From: Paenibacillus piscarius
GTDB lineage: Bacteria; Bacillota; Bacilli; Paenibacillales; Paenibacillaceae
Direction: 5' to 3'
Assembly: GCF_022234545.1 (NCBI RefSeq)
Contig: NZ_JAIEUI010000031.1
Coordinates: forward strand, 1 to 64,000
DNA: 64,000 nt
The notes under the pieces were generated by a model that did no database searches, was not told the DNA's origin, and saw only the letters and a program-made list of their open reading frames with translations. Position numbers and translations under genes: made by a program. Below, one piece after another: positions 7,840 to 17,305 of this stretch (position 1 is its first letter; the number at the start of each line of letters is the position of its first letter).

Positions 7840-9426
7840 ATGGGGATCAAAAAAGCATCAAGCATGTTGTTGACGTTCCTCTTACTGTTTACACTGGCCG
7901 CCTGCGGTGGCGGAAATAATGCGGCTAACAATGGGGCTAAGACGACTAATGACAATGGAAACAAAGACAGCTCGGCGCCGGACACCTCCAAGTTCGTAAA
8001 GATCAGTTATGTGGTGCTGGGTGATAAGCCGAAGAATGGACAATTCGAGAAGGTGCTGGCCAAGGTCAATGAAATTATGAAGGAAAAAATCAATGCCGAG
8101 CTGGAATGGAAATGGGTCGAATGGGCCGATTGGCAGACCAAATACAACCTGCTGCTGGCCTCCGGGGAGGCGGTTGATCTGATCACCATCGGAACGGATT
8201 GGCTCGATACCTGGGCCAATGCGCAGCGCGGGGCCTTCATGAATCTGGATGAGCTGCTGCCCAAGTATGCACCGGAAACCTGGAAATCCATCCCGGAGGA
8301 GGATTGGAACGAGAGCCGTTACAACGGCAAAATTGTGCTGATTCCTGAGAACGATTACACGCAATGGGTCAATCATGGATTCTTCTACCGGGGCGACTGG
8401 GCAAAGGAAGCCGGGCTGAGCGAACCGATCAAGAATTGGGAGGAAATCGGCCAGTATCTGCAATATATCAAAGACAACAAGCCGGATGTCGTTCCATGGG
8501 ATATGGCTTCCGGTGCGGTGACCTGGGGCGGCTATATTCAGTCCTATACGGATAACCTGGACCTCCCGATCTCTACAGGCTACATGCCAGTATTTACAGC
8601 GGTATCGAACGATGAGAAATATACTGTAGCTGAGCCCATCTTCAGCGATCTTTTCCTGGATTATGCCAAGCTGATGAAAGAATGGGCCGATAAAGGATTC
8701 TGGCGCGAGGACGCGCTCAATAACAAAAATGACAACCGTATAGCCCTCAAAGCCGGGTTATCCGGTCTGGATCAGCATCACACCCAAACCTTCTCCACGC
8801 TGCGTGTAGAGATGGACAAAGCCCAACCTGGATCTGAGCTGCAGATGTTCCCGTTCAACCGGACCGGCGGGAAGAACCTGATGGAGCTGTCGATTACACA
8901 CGGCGGTACCTCCCTGGGTGCCCACAGCAAGAATCCGGAGCGGGCGCTGATGGCGTATGATTTGATCCGCAACAACGAGGAAATCTATCACCTGATCAAC
9001 TATGGTATCGAAGGCGTGCAATATGAGATTAAGGATGGAAAAAGAACACTGCCGGCCAACTACAACGAAGCTTCTGACAGCTTCTATGCAGATTTCTGGG
9101 GCGGCCGGGTGGATAAGTTCGAAATCCCGAGCGAAACGGTGTGGAGTGAAATCGGCACCCTCTATGATGAATACGACAAAATCAAAATTCCATATCCTTA
9201 CGGCCAATTTGTCTTCGACAAAACGCCTGTAGAGAGTGAACTGACCGCGGTCTCGCAGGTGGCCGGGGAGCTTGGACCGGCTATCAACTTCGGGAAGGTA
9301 AGTGATCCGGCCAAAGCAGTGGAGGAGTTCAGAGCCAAAATCAAGACAGCCGGATATGATAAGGTCAAGGCTGAGTTGCAGAAGCAGCTGGATGCTTTTA
9401 AGCAAAAAATGGAATCTGCGAAATAA
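7840..9426 (+). CDS. Extracellular sugar-binding lipoprotein, LplA/YtcQ type (module A)
   Basis: A 528-residue family 1 solute-binding protein. The signal peptide ends in the lipobox LAAC (lipidated Cys22), followed by a Gly/Asn-rich linker and the binding fold. The long form (over 500 residues) with MNLDELLPKYAPE and a C-terminal Lys-rich helix is typical of binding proteins serving LplB/LplC permeases. AGGGAGG (7821-7827) precedes the start. It captures the module A substrate outside the cell and delivers it to the two permeases. The substrate is not readable from sequence, and the GH2 neighbour suggests a beta-linked galactoside, mannoside or glucuronide. Confidence 0.93.
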   Translation: MGIKKASSMLLTFLLLFTLAACGGGNNAANNGAKTTNDNGNKDSSAPDTSKFVKISYVVLGDKPKNGQFEKVLAKVNEIMKEKINAELEWKWVEWADWQTKYNLLLASGEAVDLITIGTDWLDTWANAQRGAFMNLDELLPKYAPETWKSIPEEDWNESRYNGKIVLIPENDYTQWVNHGFFYRGDWAKEAGLSEPIKNWEEIGQYLQYIKDNKPDVVPWDMASGAVTWGGYIQSYTDNLDLPISTGYMPVFTAVSNDEKYTVAEPIFSDLFLDYAKLMKEWADKGFWREDALNNKNDNRIALKAGLSGLDQHHTQTFSTLRVEMDKAQPGSELQMFPFNRTGGKNLMELSITHGGTSLGAHSKNPERALMAYDLIRNNEEIYHLINYGIEGVQYEIKDGKRTLPANYNEASDSFYADFWGGRVDKFEIPSETVWSEIGTLYDEYDKIKIPYPYGQFVFDKTPVESELTAVSQVAGELGPAINFGKVSDPAKAVEEFRAKIKTAGYDKVKAELQKQLDAFKQKMESAK

Positions 9427-9468
9427 ACGGCTAATAACTAATTCTTATTCCGGATAAAGGAGAAGCGC

Positions 9469-11862
9469 ATGAACGAGTCCAGAAGTAAGATATGGTTTAA
9501 TGCGGAGTGGTGCTTCAATCGCGGGGATGTACCCCAGGCATGGTATAAGGGATATGACGACAAAGCTTGGAGTAAAGTCACTGTTCCCCATGACTGGGCC
9601 ATCGAGGCGGATTTTTCCAGAGATTATTCCAGCGGCAGCGGATATCTGCCCGGCGGAGTCGGCTGGTACCGCAAGCATATTGTGTTGCCGGACCGGCTGG
9701 AGGGGAAGCGTGCGTACCTTACCTTTGAGGGCGTCTACAACCATTCGCAGGTCTGGGTGAACAGCTATTATTTGGGCAAACGGCCTTATGGTTATAGCAC
9801 GTTCACTTATGAAATCACGGACCTGCTGGCGTATGGCGGAGCCGAGAATATCATTGCAGTAAAAGTGAACCATGCCGAGACAGCAGACTCCCGCTGGTAT
9901 ACCGGTTCCGGGATCTACCGTGATGTCTATCTGACCTTTACGCATGACATTCATGTTGCAGAGTACGGTGTTTTTGCCTCGACAGCTGAAATTGGCCGGG
10001 ATTGGGCAGAACTGCAGGTAGAGACCCGGATTATGAACGAAACAGGGGAAGCGGCAGAGATCAGTGTGCGTCATACTCTTTTGGATGAGGAAGGCATGGA
10101 TTCGGGAACCTCATTCGAGCTGCTGCCGGCGGCGGGCGGTAAGGAACTCAGTCAACAGGTCATTCAAGTCAAGGAGCCGAAGCTCTGGTCGCCGGAAGCC
10201 CCCAACATGTATACACTTCTTACAGAAATAATCTGGGAGGGTGCAACGGTTGATGAGGTCCGCACTCCCGTTGGTCTCCGGAGCATTAACTTCGATCCGG
10301 CAGAAGGGTTCAAACTGAATGGAGAGGCTCTTAAAATTAAGGGAGTCTGTGTGCATCATGATGCCGGTTGCCTCGGCGCTGCCGTTCCCGGCGATGTCTG
10401 GGTCCGGCGGCTGCGCTACCTTAAAGAAATGGGCTGCAATGCAATCCGCATGAGCCATAACCCGCCGGCTCCGGTTCTCCTGGACTTGTGCGATCAAATG
10501 GGATTTATGGTGATGGACGAAGCTTTTGATGAATGGGAGGGTGTCAAGAACAAGTGGTCTACGGGACATAATGTCTATCCTCCAAAGCACTTCGGCTATT
10601 ATGAGGATTTCCCGGACTGGGGGATTACGGATATTCAGGAGATGGTGCAGCGCGACCGGAATCATCCTTCTATTATTATGTGGAGTATTGGCAATGAGGT
10701 AGACTATCCTAATGATCCTTACTGTCACCCCTCCTTCCAGACGATGACCGGCAACAATGATGCCAACAAGCCTGCTGAAGAACGTGTCTATGATCCGAAC
10801 AAGCCGAATGCTGAACGTCTTACTTTCATAGCCGGAAAGCTGGTCGAGGCTGTGAAGGCATGTGACCAGACACGGCCAGTAACGGCGGCGCTTGCTTATC
10901 CGGAACTAGCTAATCTTATCGGTTATTCTGATACGCTCGATGTGGTTGGCTATAATTACAGGGAGTCTTTATATGTCAAGGACCGGAGCTCTTACCCGGA
11001 CCGTGTGCTCTACGGCAGTGAGAATGGTCCGGGACTGCAGGAGTGGCTGGCGGTCCGCGATAACCCCGATATCTGCGCACAGTTTATATGGACTGGAATC
11101 GACTATCTGGGAGAAGCGCATGGCTGGCCAATACGGGCCTCGCAGGCAGGGTTCATGGATCTTGCCGGCTTCCCGAAGCCAAGCTATTATTACCGGCAGA
11201 GCTTGTGGAGCGCTACGCCGATGGCTTATCTCGCCGTCCGCAGGGCAGATGAACCGGGAATATCAGACACCGGTGGACGGTCGGGCGGTGAGCCAAGCTG
11301 GAACTGGGAGCCGGGCGAGCGGTTGATCGTAGACGGATATACCAATCTGGCGGCTGCGGAACTGTACCTTAACGGCAAGCTTCTGGGAGGAGGGCGTCCT
11401 GGTGAGAGCGGAGAGCTGCTGCTGAGCTGGGAGGTGAACTTTGAACCGGGAGCGCTGCTTTTGACGGGGACAGACGAACAGGGCCGAACGGTCAAGCGGG
11501 AGCTGTACACGGCGGCAGCGCCGGAGCAGCTAAGGCTGACAGCCGATACCCTGCAGCTGCGGGCCAACCTGTGCGATATCGCTCATGTGGAGCTGGAAAT
11601 TGTGGATGCTGCGGGCATTGTGGTATACGGCGCGGAGGTTCCTGTCACGGTGACTGTAGAGGGAGCGGGTGAATTGCTGGGACTAGAGAATGGAAATGTG
11701 CAGGATCTGGAGCCTTACCGTTCCCATACCCGCAATACCCATAACGGCAAGCTGCTGGCCTATATCCGGGCCGGAGCCGTCTCCGGAACAATTAAGGTCA
11801 CTGCGGTCACTCCAGGACTACCGCCGGCCGAGCTTGAAATAAGCACCTATATTCAGTCTTAG
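9469..11862 (+). CDS. Glycoside hydrolase family 2 protein (beta-galactosidase-like)
   Basis: A 797-residue cytoplasmic GH2 enzyme (no signal peptide). It has an N-terminal jelly-roll sugar-binding domain (about 10-165), an Ig-like domain (170-280), a TIM barrel (about 280-590) and C-terminal Ig-like domains. The proposed acid/base is E410 in SIGNEVDYP, and the nucleophile region is LYGSENGPG (E518). GNAI-RMSHNPP matches the GH2 signature. It is the last gene of the module A operon, 42 bases after the binding protein, and ends at the terminator 11881-11916. It probably hydrolyses the disaccharide or oligosaccharide imported by that transporter. Beta-galactosidase is the commonest activity, but beta-glucuronidase or others cannot be excluded. 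Confidence 0.88.
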   Translation: MNESRSKIWFNAEWCFNRGDVPQAWYKGYDDKAWSKVTVPHDWAIEADFSRDYSSGSGYLPGGVGWYRKHIVLPDRLEGKRAYLTFEGVYNHSQVWVNSYYLGKRPYGYSTFTYEITDLLAYGGAENIIAVKVNHAETADSRWYTGSGIYRDVYLTFTHDIHVAEYGVFASTAEIGRDWAELQVETRIMNETGEAAEISVRHTLLDEEGMDSGTSFELLPAAGGKELSQQVIQVKEPKLWSPEAPNMYTLLTEIIWEGATVDEVRTPVGLRSINFDPAEGFKLNGEALKIKGVCVHHDAGCLGAAVPGDVWVRRLRYLKEMGCNAIRMSHNPPAPVLLDLCDQMGFMVMDEAFDEWEGVKNKWSTGHNVYPPKHFGYYEDFPDWGITDIQEMVQRDRNHPSIIMWSIGNEVDYPNDPYCHPSFQTMTGNNDANKPAEERVYDPNKPNAERLTFIAGKLVEAVKACDQTRPVTAALAYPELANLIGYSDTLDVVGYNYRESLYVKDRSSYPDRVLYGSENGPGLQEWLAVRDNPDICAQFIWTGIDYLGEAHGWPIRASQAGFMDLAGFPKPSYYYRQSLWSATPMAYLAVRRADEPGISDTGGRSGGEPSWNWEPGERLIVDGYTNLAAAELYLNGKLLGGGRPGESGELLLSWEVNFEPGALLLTGTDEQGRTVKRELYTAAAPEQLRLTADTLQLRANLCDIAHVELEIVDAAGIVVYGAEVPVTVTVEGAGELLGLENGNVQDLEPYRSHTRNTHNGKLLAYIRAGAVSGTIKVTAVTPGLPPAELEISTYIQS

Positions 11863-11880
11863 AGCTTGGTTCTAATAAAA

Positions 11881-11916
11881 TGACTGCTGCCAATTCCGGC
11901 ACAGTCATTTTTATTT
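11881..11916 (+). terminator. Rho-independent terminator of module A
   Basis: TGACTG-c-TGCC pairs with GGCA-CAGTCA around a short loop, followed by TTTTTATTT. It lies 18 bases after the GH2 stop codon. Confidence 0.85.
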
Positions 11917-11951
11917 GCGGTTTCACCGCTTTGTGCCGGGATAAAACCAAA

Positions 11952-11973
11952 TGTATGCCGAAAACAACATACA
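11952..11973. repeat. Solitary family A dyad
   Basis: Arms TGTATG and CATACA flank an inner CCGAAAACAA. This is the same layout as the TGTATG-type units inside the 33581-34113 array (GAAAAC core, 22 bp overall). It is a single copy, 36 bp downstream of the module A terminator, with no second unit 51 bp away. Confidence 0.5.
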
Positions 11974-12048
11974 ATGTGCAGGTTCATAAGATACCAAACT
12001 TGAAAGTGCATACTATCGGAGTATAGTTAGTCTCAGGAGGAATGCTAT

Positions 12049-12090
12049 ATGGCCACGTGGGTTACACATTTTAGAATAGCGGAAGCTTAA
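12049..12090 (+). pseudogene. 13-codon frame, possible gene remnant or leader
   Basis: ATG at 12049 is placed eight bases after a perfect AGGAGG (12035-12040) and encodes MATWVTHFRIAEA before TAA. The peptide resembles, from memory, the N-terminus of zinc-dependent phospholipase C-like proteins of Bacillota. It could therefore be the decayed start of such a gene, with nothing further recognisable before the macro-domain gene at 12114. A leader peptide is the alternative. Evidence is thin. Confidence 0.25.
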
Positions 12091-12113
12091 GTCACAACAA
12101 CAAGGAGAGAACC

Positions 12114-12563
12114 ATGACCATCCAACTCGTTAACGGCGATCTATTAGAAGCTAAAGAAGATATTCTGGGACACCAGGTGAATTGTCAGGGGGTGATGGGG
12201 TCGGGGATTGCGAAGATCCTGCGGGACCGTTATCCGAATTTGTATCCGGAGTATAAAAAATACTGTGACCAGCACACGCCTGACGGGTTGCTTGGGCACT
12301 GCCAGCTGGTGCAGACGGACGAGAAGTACACGGCGAACCTGTTCGGCCAGCTTAAATTCGGAAGGAGCAAAACCCGGTATACCGATTATGCTGCGCTGGA
12401 GCAAGCATTAACTACACTGAAGACCGAAGCGCAGGCCAAGGGGCTGTCAGTCGCTCTCCCTTACAACATTGGCTGCGGGCTGGCGAACGGGGAGTGGAGT
12501 GTGGTGGAGGAGATGCTCGGGAAGGTTTTTGCAGACTATGAAGTTACTTTGTATAAGATTTAA
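12114..12563 (+). CDS. Macro-domain protein (ADP-ribose binding or hydrolase)
   Basis: A 149-residue stand-alone macro domain. The ligand loops are visible as GHQVNCQGVMGSGIAKILRDRYP (about 20-42) and LPYNIGCGLANGEW (about 113-127). This form resembles the ALC1/TARG1/Poa1p-like branch, whose members bind ADP-ribose or remove it from proteins or from ADP-ribose-1''-phosphate. AAGGAGAG precedes the ATG. It is monocistronic, between the module A terminator and a bidirectional terminator. No ADP-ribosyltransferase toxin partner is visible nearby. Confidence 0.9.
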   Translation: MTIQLVNGDLLEAKEDILGHQVNCQGVMGSGIAKILRDRYPNLYPEYKKYCDQHTPDGLLGHCQLVQTDEKYTANLFGQLKFGRSKTRYTDYAALEQALTTLKTEAQAKGLSVALPYNIGCGLANGEWSVVEEMLGKVFADYEVTLYKI

Positions 12564-12572
12564 ATATCACTA

Positions 12573-12615
12573 AAAATAAAGCCAGACTGCTTACAGGCGG
12601 TCTGGCTTTATTTTG
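12573..12615. terminator. Bidirectional terminator between macro-domain gene and AraC gene
   Basis: AAAATAAAGCCAGACTGC pairs with GGCGGTCTGGC and TTTATTTT around a short loop, with one G-U pair. A and T tails on both sides serve the convergent genes. The AraC stop codon lies inside it. Confidence 0.9.
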
Positions 12616-13388
12616 TGCTCCCTATACTGGGTGGGCGTCTGCCCTGTCTGCTGCTTGAACTGGCGCATGAAATGAATCTCGCTGGCGTAGCCGCTCATTT
12701 CGGCGATTTTTTTGACGGAGGTGTCCGTGGTGGTTAGCAGGTATTTGGCATGTTCGATCCGGCTGGCAATGACATCGGCCATCGGGCTTACACCGAAGAA
12801 GTCCTTATACAGGTGCTGGAAGCAGGACCGGCTCATGGTCAGCTCGTGGGAGAGGCCATCGATCGTCCAGTTCAGGAAGGGCTGGTTGTAGATTTTGGTG
12901 CGGATGACGGACATCTTGTTGTAGTGGGTGTTGCCGACTTCCTTCTGGGCGGAGTGAATCCGGTTGCTCAGCTTAATGAAGAATAAGCGCAGATATAATT
13001 CGATCGTCTCGTCCTTATGCGGGTTCCCGGAATACACCTCATAGCACAAATGGTTAATGATGATCGACAATTCGTTCAGGTCGCCAATCGGGACCACTTC
13101 GTTCCTGGGGATCGCCAGCCGCTCCAGCAGTGCTTCATCGCCCGGGTGGTCCAGCCGGAAATGGAACCAGTCATTGGTGAACTGCGGTCCGTACGCTTGG
13201 TAGTTCTGTGGGGTATGCTCGCTGTATAGAATGAAGGAATCCGCCCCCGTTACCCGGCTCTCTCCCTCCAAAGTGAAGATAGCCGGGGTCTTCAGCAGCA
13301 ATAGCATATTATCGCCCGAGCCCTGGGGACGGTTAATGATGAAGTCCGCGTCATGGCTGTGATTGTAGCCGATGTTGTGTATGTTCAT
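12591..13388 (-). CDS. AraC-family transcriptional regulator
   Basis: A 265-residue regulator. It has an N-terminal cupin-like sensing domain (about 1-150, with NWFHFRLDHPGD typical of the AraC_binding fold) and a C-terminal double HTH. The latter contains TIDGLSHELTMSRSCFQHLYKDFFGVSP and the signature segment VKKIAEMSGYASEIHFMRQFKQQTGQTPTQYR. I place the start at 13388 with GGGAGG close upstream on the minus strand, rather than at 13460. It is divergent from the GH5-GH51 genes, which it probably activates in response to an arabinan- or glucan-derived sugar. Confidence 0.9.
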   Translation of the reverse strand: MNIHNIGYNHSHDADFIINRPQGSGDNMLLLLKTPAIFTLEGESRVTGADSFILYSEHTPQNYQAYGPQFTNDWFHFRLDHPGDEALLERLAIPRNEVVPIGDLNELSIIINHLCYEVYSGNPHKDETIELYLRLFFIKLSNRIHSAQKEVGNTHYNKMSVIRTKIYNQPFLNWTIDGLSHELTMSRSCFQHLYKDFFGVSPMADVIASRIEHAKYLLTTTDTSVKKIAEMSGYASEIHFMRQFKQQTGQTPTQYREHKIKPDRL

Positions 13389-13575
13389 AGGAGCCTCCCG
13401 CATAGCAGATAGATCTATTGTAAAAGCAAACACGTAGCCTTGCAAACAACGATTGCACAATAGGTTAGTACTTACGCACGATGTGTAATTGTTCTGCGGC
13501 CGGGGTTTATCTATGCTTAAGACAGGTAGCAGTAAGAGCTTACAATGAAGGCTGAGGCCGGAGAGGATGATCGAG
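13389..13575. promoter_or_regulatory. Divergent control region, AraC gene and GH5-GH51 operon
   Basis: 187 bp between divergent genes. A TATGCT (about 13511-13516) could be the -10 of the plus-strand operon. No convincing -35 is present, as expected for an AraC-activated promoter. I see no clear direct repeats. Confidence 0.3.
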
Positions 13576-14589
13576 ATGAAAGAATGGACGGGTTATACCA
13601 GAGGTGTGAATCTAGGAGGCTGGCTGTCCCAGTGTCCGTATCAGCATGCCCATTATGAGAGCTTCATTACGGAGAAGGATATCGAGGCGATTGCCTCCTG
13701 GGGGCTGGACCATGTCCGGCTGCCGGTGGATTATGAAGTGATAGAGGATACGGGGAATGCAGAGACCTACGCCGGGTTCAAGCATATCGACAACTGTATC
13801 CGCTGGTGTGCTGCTAACGGGCTGAATCTCATTATTGATCTGCATAAGACACCGGGCTTCTCCTTCAACAGCGTGGCCGAGAATTCCCTGTTCGATGACC
13901 CGGCGCTCCAGAACCGGTTCCTGAATCTGTGGAAGGCGATTGCCAGCCGGTATGCCGGCTATAAGGATACTGTGGCTTTTGAATTATTGAATGAGATTGT
14001 GGAGAAGGACAGCAGCCGCTGGAATGCGCTGGCCCACCGGACGATTGCCGAGATCCGTAAGCACGCCCCGGAGACCAAAATCGTCATCGGCGGCATCCAA
14101 TGGAACAGCGTGCATACCCTCGCTCTGCTGGACCAGCCGTATGACGAGAATATCGTATACACCTTCCATTTCTATGAACCGTTCCTGTTCACGCACCAGC
14201 GTGCGGCTTGGGTGGAGCAGATGCCTAAGAGCAGCATGGAGTATCCGGGTGACCTGGAGAACTACCGCAGCACTTCGGCGGCTATTGGCGCTTTTGGCTC
14301 CGGGCTGCATGCAGAAGGTATTAGCGAGATGGGTCCGGAATATATGACCAGCCTGATTCAGAACGCGATTGATGTCGCTGCCGAGCGGAACGTGTATTTG
14401 TACTGCGGGGAATATGGCGTCATTGAACAGGCTCCTTCGCAGAGCGTGGTGAACTGGTACAAGGACGTGCATGGGGTGTTCGAGCAATACAGGATCGGGC
14501 GGGCTGCGTGGACGTATAAAAAGATGGACTTCGGCATCTCCGACCGTTACGACAGCAGCATTACGGCTGAGATTATTTCTTATTTGTAG
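13576..14589 (+). CDS. Glycoside hydrolase family 5 enzyme
   Basis: A 337-residue single-domain (beta/alpha)8 enzyme without signal peptide, so intracellular. It shows the GH5 signs: RGVNLGGWLSQ at the N-terminus, DHVRLPVDYE, the acid/base in ELLNEIVEKD (E140) and the nucleophile in YCGEYGVIE (E279). HFYEP lies in between. The start at 13576 is preferred to 13567 because GGAGAGG is then nine bases upstream. The exo-beta-1,3-glucanase/glucosidase-like start (RGVNLGGW) suggests action on short beta-glucosides, but substrate assignment within GH5 is uncertain. It is followed after 58 bases by a GH51 gene. Confidence 0.85.
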   Translation: MKEWTGYTRGVNLGGWLSQCPYQHAHYESFITEKDIEAIASWGLDHVRLPVDYEVIEDTGNAETYAGFKHIDNCIRWCAANGLNLIIDLHKTPGFSFNSVAENSLFDDPALQNRFLNLWKAIASRYAGYKDTVAFELLNEIVEKDSSRWNALAHRTIAEIRKHAPETKIVIGGIQWNSVHTLALLDQPYDENIVYTFHFYEPFLFTHQRAAWVEQMPKSSMEYPGDLENYRSTSAAIGAFGSGLHAEGISEMGPEYMTSLIQNAIDVAAERNVYLYCGEYGVIEQAPSQSVVNWYKDVHGVFEQYRIGRAAWTYKKMDFGISDRYDSSITAEIISYL

Positions 14590-14647
14590 TCGGTAGCATA
14601 GAGAGCTGGGAAATATACACATAAGGGAAAGTAGTGGAGGGAAATAA

Positions 14648-16594
14648 ATGAAACTACAAATCACAGATAAGCCCGGAGTCTCGATCTCCAAGGGGATGAT
14701 CGGACTGTTCTTCGAGGATATCAATTATGGTCTGGACGGCGGACTGCATGCCGAGATGATTGAGAACCGGTCCTTCGAGTTCATGAAGGCGCAGGGTGAC
14801 CGGGGGAGCTACAGCGAGAGCTATGACGGCCTCTATGGCTGGACGGCGTATCCCGCAGAGGCAAGCGGAGCCACGCTGAAGATTGAGACGGAGCATCCGC
14901 AGAATGAGGTTAATCCCCATTACCTGGCGTTTACCGCCGGGGAGACGCAGAACGCTTTTACCAATAAAGCCTATGATGGGGTGTCCCTCAAGCCGGGACT
15001 TACGTATGAGGTATCCTTCTATGCGAGAGCGGAGGGCTATGCAGGCGGCATTGAAGTATCTGTTGAGAAAAATAGCGCAGTTATGGCGCAGGCTGTCATC
15101 GCGACGGCGGTAGGGGCAGAGTGGACACGCTATACGGTACAGCTTAGCTGTGATGAGCCTGTGTCCTATGGAGATTTCGTCATCCGGCTGAATGCTCCGG
15201 GCACGGTCTGCTTCGACTTCGTCTCCATGATTCCCTCCAATGCGGTGCTGGGCTTGTTCCGCCGGGATCTGGTCGAACTGCTGGAGGAGATGAAGCCAGG
15301 CTTCCTGCGGTTCCCGGGTGGATGTATTGTTGAGGGCTATAACCTGGACAACCGCTACCAATGGAAGCGGAGTGTGGGCGCTGCTGAGCAGCGCAAGAAT
15401 AACAGCAGCCGCTGGGCGCTGCACGGGAATAATGAAGAGAATCAATTCACCAGCGAGTACAGCCACTATAATCAGAGTCTGGGGATCGGGTTCTATGAGT
15501 ATTTTCTGTTGTGTGAATATCTGGGTGCACGGCCGATTCCGGTGCTGAATGTGGGGCTGGCCTGCCAGTTCCAGTCTACAGAGCATGTAGGTGTACATGA
15601 TGAAGATTTCCAGGAGTATATTCAGGATGCGCTCGATTTGCTGGAATTCGCCAACGGACCGGTGGATTCACCGTGGGGCTGCCTGCGGAGTGAGATGGGT
15701 CACCCGGAGCCGTTCGGTCTGGAGATGATCGGGATCGGCAATGAACAGTGGGAGACGGAGCATGCGGACTTTTTCACCAGATATGACCTGTTCGAGGAAG
15801 CCATTCATGCCAAGTATCCTGCTGTGCAGCTAATCGGCTCTGCGGGGCCGGATGTCAGCTCGGACAACTACACCCGGGCGTGGGAATATTACCGTAAGCG
15901 GGCTGCGGGGAACCCGAATTTCGTCTACGCGGTCGATGAGCACTACTATGTGAAGCCGGAATGGCTGTGCGGGAATGTGCATTTCTATGATGAGTACCCA
16001 CGGGATATCAAGGTGTTCGCCGGGGAGTACGCAGGCCATTATGGCAACGGAATGAATTCGCCGCACTTCAACAGCTGGGGGGCTGCACTTGCTGAAGCCG
16101 CCTTCCTCACGGGCCTTGAGCGCAATGCCGATATCGTCGTGCTGGCCTCCTATGCGCCGTTGTTCGCCCGACTCGGTTACGCCCAGTGGTCGCCGGACAT
16201 GATCTGGTTCGATGGTGAGAACACCTATGGCACGCCTAGCTACTATGTGCAGCAGATGTACAGTACGCTGATGGGAACGAAGGTGCTGCAGACGGTACAT
16301 GACCAGGAGGAGATTCCTTACACCGTCTCTTATGATGAGCAGCAGCAGGTCCTCTATGTGAAGCTGGTGAACACGCTGGACCGCAAGGTACAGGTGGAGC
16401 TGGAGACTGCGCTGAGCTTGACCGGACGCGGGGTGGCTTATGTGATGCAGGGGCAGGAGACGGATGTGAACTCGATTGAAGCGCCGCGCAACATCGCGCC
16501 TAAGCGTGTGCCGCTGGAGACCGCGAGCACCATGGTATATGAGCTGGAGCCGAAGTCGTTCCATGTGCTGCGGATGGAGTGCGGGGCGGAGTAA
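14648..16594 (+). CDS. Alpha-L-arabinofuranosidase, GH51
   Basis: A 648-residue GH51 enzyme. GLFFEDINYGLDGGLHAEMIENRSFEF at the N-terminus and an inserted CBM-like beta-sandwich (about 70-200) place it with the plant and actinobacterial type GH51 proteins. The TIM barrel has its acid/base in GIGNEQWE (E366) and nucleophile in VFAGEYAGH (E460). A C-terminal beta-sandwich ends KSFHVLRMECG. There is no signal peptide. It releases arabinose from arabinoxylan or arabinan oligosaccharides. It is cotranscribed with the GH5 gene, divergent from an AraC regulator, and ends at 16612-16654. Confidence 0.92.
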   Translation: MKLQITDKPGVSISKGMIGLFFEDINYGLDGGLHAEMIENRSFEFMKAQGDRGSYSESYDGLYGWTAYPAEASGATLKIETEHPQNEVNPHYLAFTAGETQNAFTNKAYDGVSLKPGLTYEVSFYARAEGYAGGIEVSVEKNSAVMAQAVIATAVGAEWTRYTVQLSCDEPVSYGDFVIRLNAPGTVCFDFVSMIPSNAVLGLFRRDLVELLEEMKPGFLRFPGGCIVEGYNLDNRYQWKRSVGAAEQRKNNSSRWALHGNNEENQFTSEYSHYNQSLGIGFYEYFLLCEYLGARPIPVLNVGLACQFQSTEHVGVHDEDFQEYIQDALDLLEFANGPVDSPWGCLRSEMGHPEPFGLEMIGIGNEQWETEHADFFTRYDLFEEAIHAKYPAVQLIGSAGPDVSSDNYTRAWEYYRKRAAGNPNFVYAVDEHYYVKPEWLCGNVHFYDEYPRDIKVFAGEYAGHYGNGMNSPHFNSWGAALAEAAFLTGLERNADIVVLASYAPLFARLGYAQWSPDMIWFDGENTYGTPSYYVQQMYSTLMGTKVLQTVHDQEEIPYTVSYDEQQQVLYVKLVNTLDRKVQVELETALSLTGRGVAYVMQGQETDVNSIEAPRNIAPKRVPLETASTMVYELEPKSFHVLRMECGAE

Positions 16595-16611
16595 TCTGAA
16601 TGGTGACAATC

Positions 16612-16654
16612 AAACCTCTTAAGAAGCTTATTAGAGCTTTTTAAGGGGTTTTTT
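16612..16654 (+). terminator. Rho-independent terminator after GH51
   Basis: AAACCTCTTAAGAAGCT pairs imperfectly with AGCTTTTTAAGGGGTTT, followed by TTTTTT. It lies 18 bases after the GH51 stop. The following 270 bp (16655-16924) hold no credible gene or motif that I can see. Confidence 0.75.
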
Positions 16655-16924
16655 AAAATAGAATTTATATGTTGCATACGATAACTTATCTTTCTATTTC
16701 TCGCTGCAATGGTACCGTCCTTTGAAAGGACGACAAAGCCGTTTCCACTTGTTGATTAGGAAATTATGATTTTCGTCCGGTGTGAATAAGTCGTGTAAAA
16801 AAGTCGGGGATAAGTGTCTTGGAGCATCCGTAGGATGACTATATTTTAGATCAGGAATATGAAAGACTTCGCTGATTTCACCGATCACAATGAACAGCGC
16901 ATGGTCATCTGAGCCTGAGGTCGA

Positions 16925-17201
16925 TATGGTCGAAAAACCGACCACATTTGGTGCAGCGGAGGTGTGATGGCGGAATATGGTCGAAAAACCGACCACATTC
17001 GATGCAGCGGAGGTGCGATGGTGGGAAGTGGTCGAAAAACCGACCACATTCGATGCAGCGGAGGTGCGATGGCGGGATGTGGTCGAAAAACCGACCACAT
17101 TTGGTGCAGCGGAGGTGCGATGGGGGGATGTGGTCGAAAAACCGACCACATTCGATGCATCGGAGGTGCGATGGCGGAATATGGTCGAAAAACCGACTAC
17201 A
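16925..17201. repeat. Family A 51-bp tandem array, six units (A1)
   Basis: Six dyads TGGTCG, AAAAAC, CGACCA start at 16927, 16978, 17029, 17080, 17131 and 17182, spaced exactly 51 bp. In the best units the arms extend to TGTGGTCG and CGACCACA. The intervening bases are conserved (GATGCAGCGGAGGTGCGATG), so this is a tandem repeat and not a CRISPR. The loop keeps the same orientation in every unit. Because 51 is a multiple of three, several frames stay open across it on both strands, but the predicted peptides are only repeats of the unit. It lies between the GH51 terminator and hicA. Confidence 0.9.
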
Positions 17202-17253
17202 ATGGGGGTGCCGCAGGCATTTTGTTCATATGGTTAAAGCATATATTTATTCA

Positions 17254-17282
17254 TTGACACGTGCTGAAGTACGTATTATCCT
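17254..17282 (+). promoter_or_regulatory. Sigma-A promoter for hicAB
   Basis: TTGACA (17254-17259), a 17-bp spacer, then TATCCT (17277-17282), ending 23 bases before the hicA start. Confidence 0.55.
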
Positions 17283-17305
17283 TGATGAAGGAGGATGGTT
17301 AGGAT

